Shown here: positions 61,601 to 64,000 of the stretch, piece by piece
Layout of the letters: every line of letters starts with the position of its first letter
Numbering within the stretch: the first letter of the stretch is position 1
NCBI RefSeq assembly: GCF_963678635.1
Contig: NC_087070.1
Location: 34,787,109-34,851,108 of the forward strand
Direction: 5' to 3'
DNA length: 64,000 nt
Source of the DNA: Symsagittifera roscoffensis
Taxonomy: Eukaryota > Xenacoelomorpha > Acoela > Convolutidae
Made by a program: the position numbers and the translations under genes
The notes under the pieces: model-generated
What the model was told of the DNA's origin: nothing
What the model saw: only the letters and a program-made list of their open reading frames with translations
Databases searched by the model: none

Positions 61601-62454
61601 TCTCGTTTTTAGCTTTTTTTTTGTTTTTGGTTGTGTCCTTTTATCAAAAATAGATTTGAAATTTTTTTTTGAGTTCTTTGTGTTTCCAGTGGTTTTAAAG
61701 TGGGTTTCAAAAGAAACATTTATCCGGTTTTAATCTGGGTTTAATCTGGTTTGGGTACAATGGAACTTTTTTTCTTGCGGTTGGTTTTGTGGAATTGGTT
61801 TTTTGGCTGCGTTGGCTAGTTTAAGCTTTCTTGTATTTCCTTCCAACCGGGTTAAAGGAAAGTTTGAAAAGTGTGAAAACAATTTAGAGTTGTTATCAGT
61901 TAGTTTTTGAAACTAGAATTCATTTATTCAACAATTCTATGTTGGCGAGTTAATTGATTTTGGTGGAAAGAGTGATTGAAGTGTTTTAAATATCATTATA
62001 AAAGGTGCACTAATAAAAAATTTAGTTTTCACCAATTTCTTTTGCCTTATTAGCTTACAACTTTACGTAAGAGTTTCACTACAGAATAATCAATTTATTG
62101 CAAGTTGTATTAAACTTACTTCGCTATGATTCTTTATTGACATAGTTAAGATAAAACTTGAAAACTGAAGAAGATTTTTTCGTGTTTGTTTTATCTTTAG
62201 CTGAGTGCCTGGTTAATCTAAAAAAGAAATGTGAAACACACGTATAGGAATGGTGAGTGTTTTAGCGTTTTGTGTTACTGATAAAAATAAAACGTATGCT
62301 TACGAGGGGGAAAGGTTCACGAAAAATCCATGGGAAAAGTTAGTTTTAATGGTGTCGGTTGTTACTAAAAGCTTAGCAAGCAGGCGTATTACGTTTTAAG
62401 TGCGAAGCAGTGGCCTAGAAGTTAAAATTAGAATCTAAATTTGTGATTAAATTC
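58660..62454. other. Long stretch without a recognised gene
   Basis: Only short ORFs without domains are seen. A GA microsatellite lies at 60940-60964. The missing RNase H and integrase of the pseudogene to the right are not visible here. Confidence 0.5.
60940..60964. repeat. (GA)n microsatellite
   Basis: A run of about 12 GA units with one interruption. Confidence 0.9.
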
Positions 62455-63110
62455 TTGCAAACAAATTTAGTGGTCTAAAAATTTCCCTCATAAACCCTGA
62501 AGAAGCTGTTGGTCCTTTGGATATACCATAGAAGAGTCTATTAAATTCGTATTGCTGATTTCCAAAAACGAAGTGTGTTAGTCGACGTGATTATTCGTCT
62601 AACGGCATTTGTTTATATGCGCTATTCATATCGGCAGTGGTAAAATAATGTCCGTTTATTTTTGTAAGTTTTACTTGCATCGTTTCTATGGGCAAGTTGC
62701 ATTTTGATTCATCGATTATAGAATTTAACTATCGTGCGTCTAGAAAGATTTTAATTGATTCTCCTTTAGCGAGAATAATTACGGGGTTGATGAATGTTTT
62801 CTTTTGGTTTGTTGTTCTTTTTTTACCGGTGAGATATTTTGATATTGTTCGAATATATGTAAAAGTTTATTCATTCTATCTAAAAAAGGTATTGGTACTT
62901 CACTTGCGCGGTGTTTGTTGAAAATTGCGTCGGATTTAAGTGGAAGATGTAGTGGTGAATGTATTTTTCATCATCAAATTTCGATATGGCATAAACGATA
63001 GGATATTTTAATATTATTTCTGCTAGTTGTTCAAATTCTTGCTGATTGATTTGAGGGTGTTGAAATTTGAACCTTGTTAGAAATTTTTGTTGTTCGTTTC
63101 CTTATTTTGA
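62455..63110 (-). pseudogene. Ty3/gypsy reverse transcriptase pseudogene
   Basis: Read on the minus strand, the stretch from about 62790 down to 62455 stays in one frame apart from two stops. It gives FINPVIILAKGESIKIFLDA, then stop, LNSIIDESKCNLPIE, YFTTADMNSAYKQMPLDE, then stop, and THFVFGNQQYEFNRLFYGIS. These are the RT palm motifs before the catalytic YxDD, including the first Asp in TADMNSAY. Upstream (higher coordinates), in other frames, come LDRMNKLLHIFEQYQNISPV and HPQINQQEFEQLAEIILKYP, the usual linker and fingers. The YxDD part is not found below 62455, so the copy is cut there. It is clearly a different lineage from the element at 9074. Confidence 0.85.
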
Positions 63111-63609
63111 GACTTACAACGTTGCTTTAAAATAGAATGTTTTTGTTAATTAATCTCTGTATCTTTTTGAGTCATTGCGAAAATTATTATTGGATAGTTC
63201 TTCATTAAGAACTGTTCATTGACAAAAATTTAGTAAATTTAAATATTGTTTACTCTGAATGCTCTTTCTTATGTCGGATGAAATGTTGCGTTTCATTGGC
63301 AAGAGCTTAAAATTCCTGAAGGAAGTGTAACTTTTGATGGTGAAATGTTGTATACATGTGGGGATATTGTATCTGTGTTTGTACTTTTAGCGTGTTTGAT
63401 AGATCAAATCGTTTCTCTAAAAAAATTTTAAATTTGAATTGAACTCAAGATCACACCTATTAATAGTTTTTCATCAGAATTCTAATGATGCACTTGATTT
63501 ATAGAAAAATCAATTAAATCATATACATGTCCTGTTAGTGATTTGAAATGTTTGATTTGTTGATTGTATGGTAGGCAAAGTTTTGAGGAAAATGGGGGTT
63601 GCTTTTACT
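63111..63609 (-). pseudogene. Degraded protease-to-RT connecting region
   Basis: Short open pieces on the minus strand, such as YNISPSKVTLPSGILSSCQ (about 63355-63298) and SLTGHVYDLIDFSINQVHH, lie in the right order between protease and RT but are split by stops. I assign them to the same decayed pol gene by position. Confidence 0.5.
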
Positions 63610-63970
63610 TTATTCTTTGGAAGATGTATTACTTAGTTTTGTATATTTTTCTCTGATATTTAATTTACTATTAAGGATGTTTATAGTTGGGATATATTGA
63701 GTGATAAATGGGATTCCAACTACATTGTGTTTCATGCCTGTTATGTGGAATATTTGCTCGAAGGATTTATGTAAAAATTTGTTTGTTCCATTGTTCGAGT
63801 TGGGATAAGGAACAATTGAATTTTTCTATAGTTTGTTAGACTTGTGCCTTGTGCAGTGGCTAGTTTACTTGAGAAATTTGAAGGGGAAAGTTTGGGATGT
63901 AAAATTTGAACCTAATTCCATGTAGGGATGTTAATAAGGTTTAATTCTGTGCCAAAATCAGTTGGAAAAT
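63610..63970 (-). pseudogene. Retroviral-type aspartic protease pseudogene, same minus-strand element
   Basis: On the minus strand, TDFGTELNLINIPTW at about 63955-63910 matches the D-T/S-G active-site region, with Phe in place of Thr/Ser. After frame changes, KLATAQGTSLTNYRKIQLFL and MKHNVVGIPFITQYIPTINI follow, like the body and C-terminal part of a gypsy protease. Its place upstream of the RT in the same orientation supports one degraded element whose 5' part lies beyond the window. Confidence 0.7.
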
Positions 63971-64000
63971 CTAATGGAAGATCTGGTGATTGGAAGTTTT

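Overview
The window looks like repeat-rich, AT-rich nuclear DNA from an animal, most likely an invertebrate; the species cannot be named from the sequence. The grounds are a spliced G-protein-coupled-receptor exon with AG and GT borders, Ty3/gypsy LTR retrotransposons, foldback elements flanked by TA (Tc1/mariner type), and a 29-kb satellite array. No bacterial-type operon, rRNA, CRISPR array or phage gene is present. A 200-base run of N at 57477-57676 is an assembly gap.

Layout. 1-2515: three degenerate copies of a 1.0-1.1 kb tandem repeat. 2522-2719: one intact 66-codon exon of a rhodopsin-class receptor, the only host protein-coding sequence I can defend; its other exons are not recognisable here. 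2792-3046: two small hairpin elements. 3664-8723: five copies of a ~530-bp repeat family, two on + and three on -, around a 732-bp foldback transposon (4958-5689). 9074-16257: a complete but broken Ty3/gypsy element with 258-bp LTRs, a CTTGA target duplication, gag, protease, RT, RNase H and integrase, plus an unusually long integrase tail and a non-coding stretch with a perfect heat-shock-element-like motif and a perfect 16-bp palindrome. 17950-18611: a sixth ~530-bp copy, interrupted by a hairpin insert. 18886-19964: a TA-flanked MITE rich in AAATCGATTTA motifs. 20350-24030: a diverged duplicated block flanking degenerate ~300-bp tandem repeats. 24477-26020: a 776-bp tandem duplication.

26188-55169 is a satellite of 98-bp monomers, about 295 of them, with local higher-order periods (294, 490, 1468 and about 2056 bp). 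After it come two more ~530-bp copies; the second is cut at its central palindrome by another Ty3/gypsy LTR with a gag remnant that runs into the gap. 57960-58310 is a nested minisatellite. The far right (about 62455-64000) holds an old minus-strand Ty3/gypsy protease-RT pseudogene, broken by stops and frameshifts.

There is no gene network to describe. The retrotransposon parts once formed one mobile element. The receptor exon may sit in a gene whose introns have been inflated by repeats, or it may be an isolated fragment. The most interesting unexplained items are the ~530-bp family with terminal hairpins and a twice-hit central palindrome, the regulatory-looking motifs inside the retrotransposon, the gag start codon straddling the LTR/primer-site junction in two elements, and the internal structure of the satellite.
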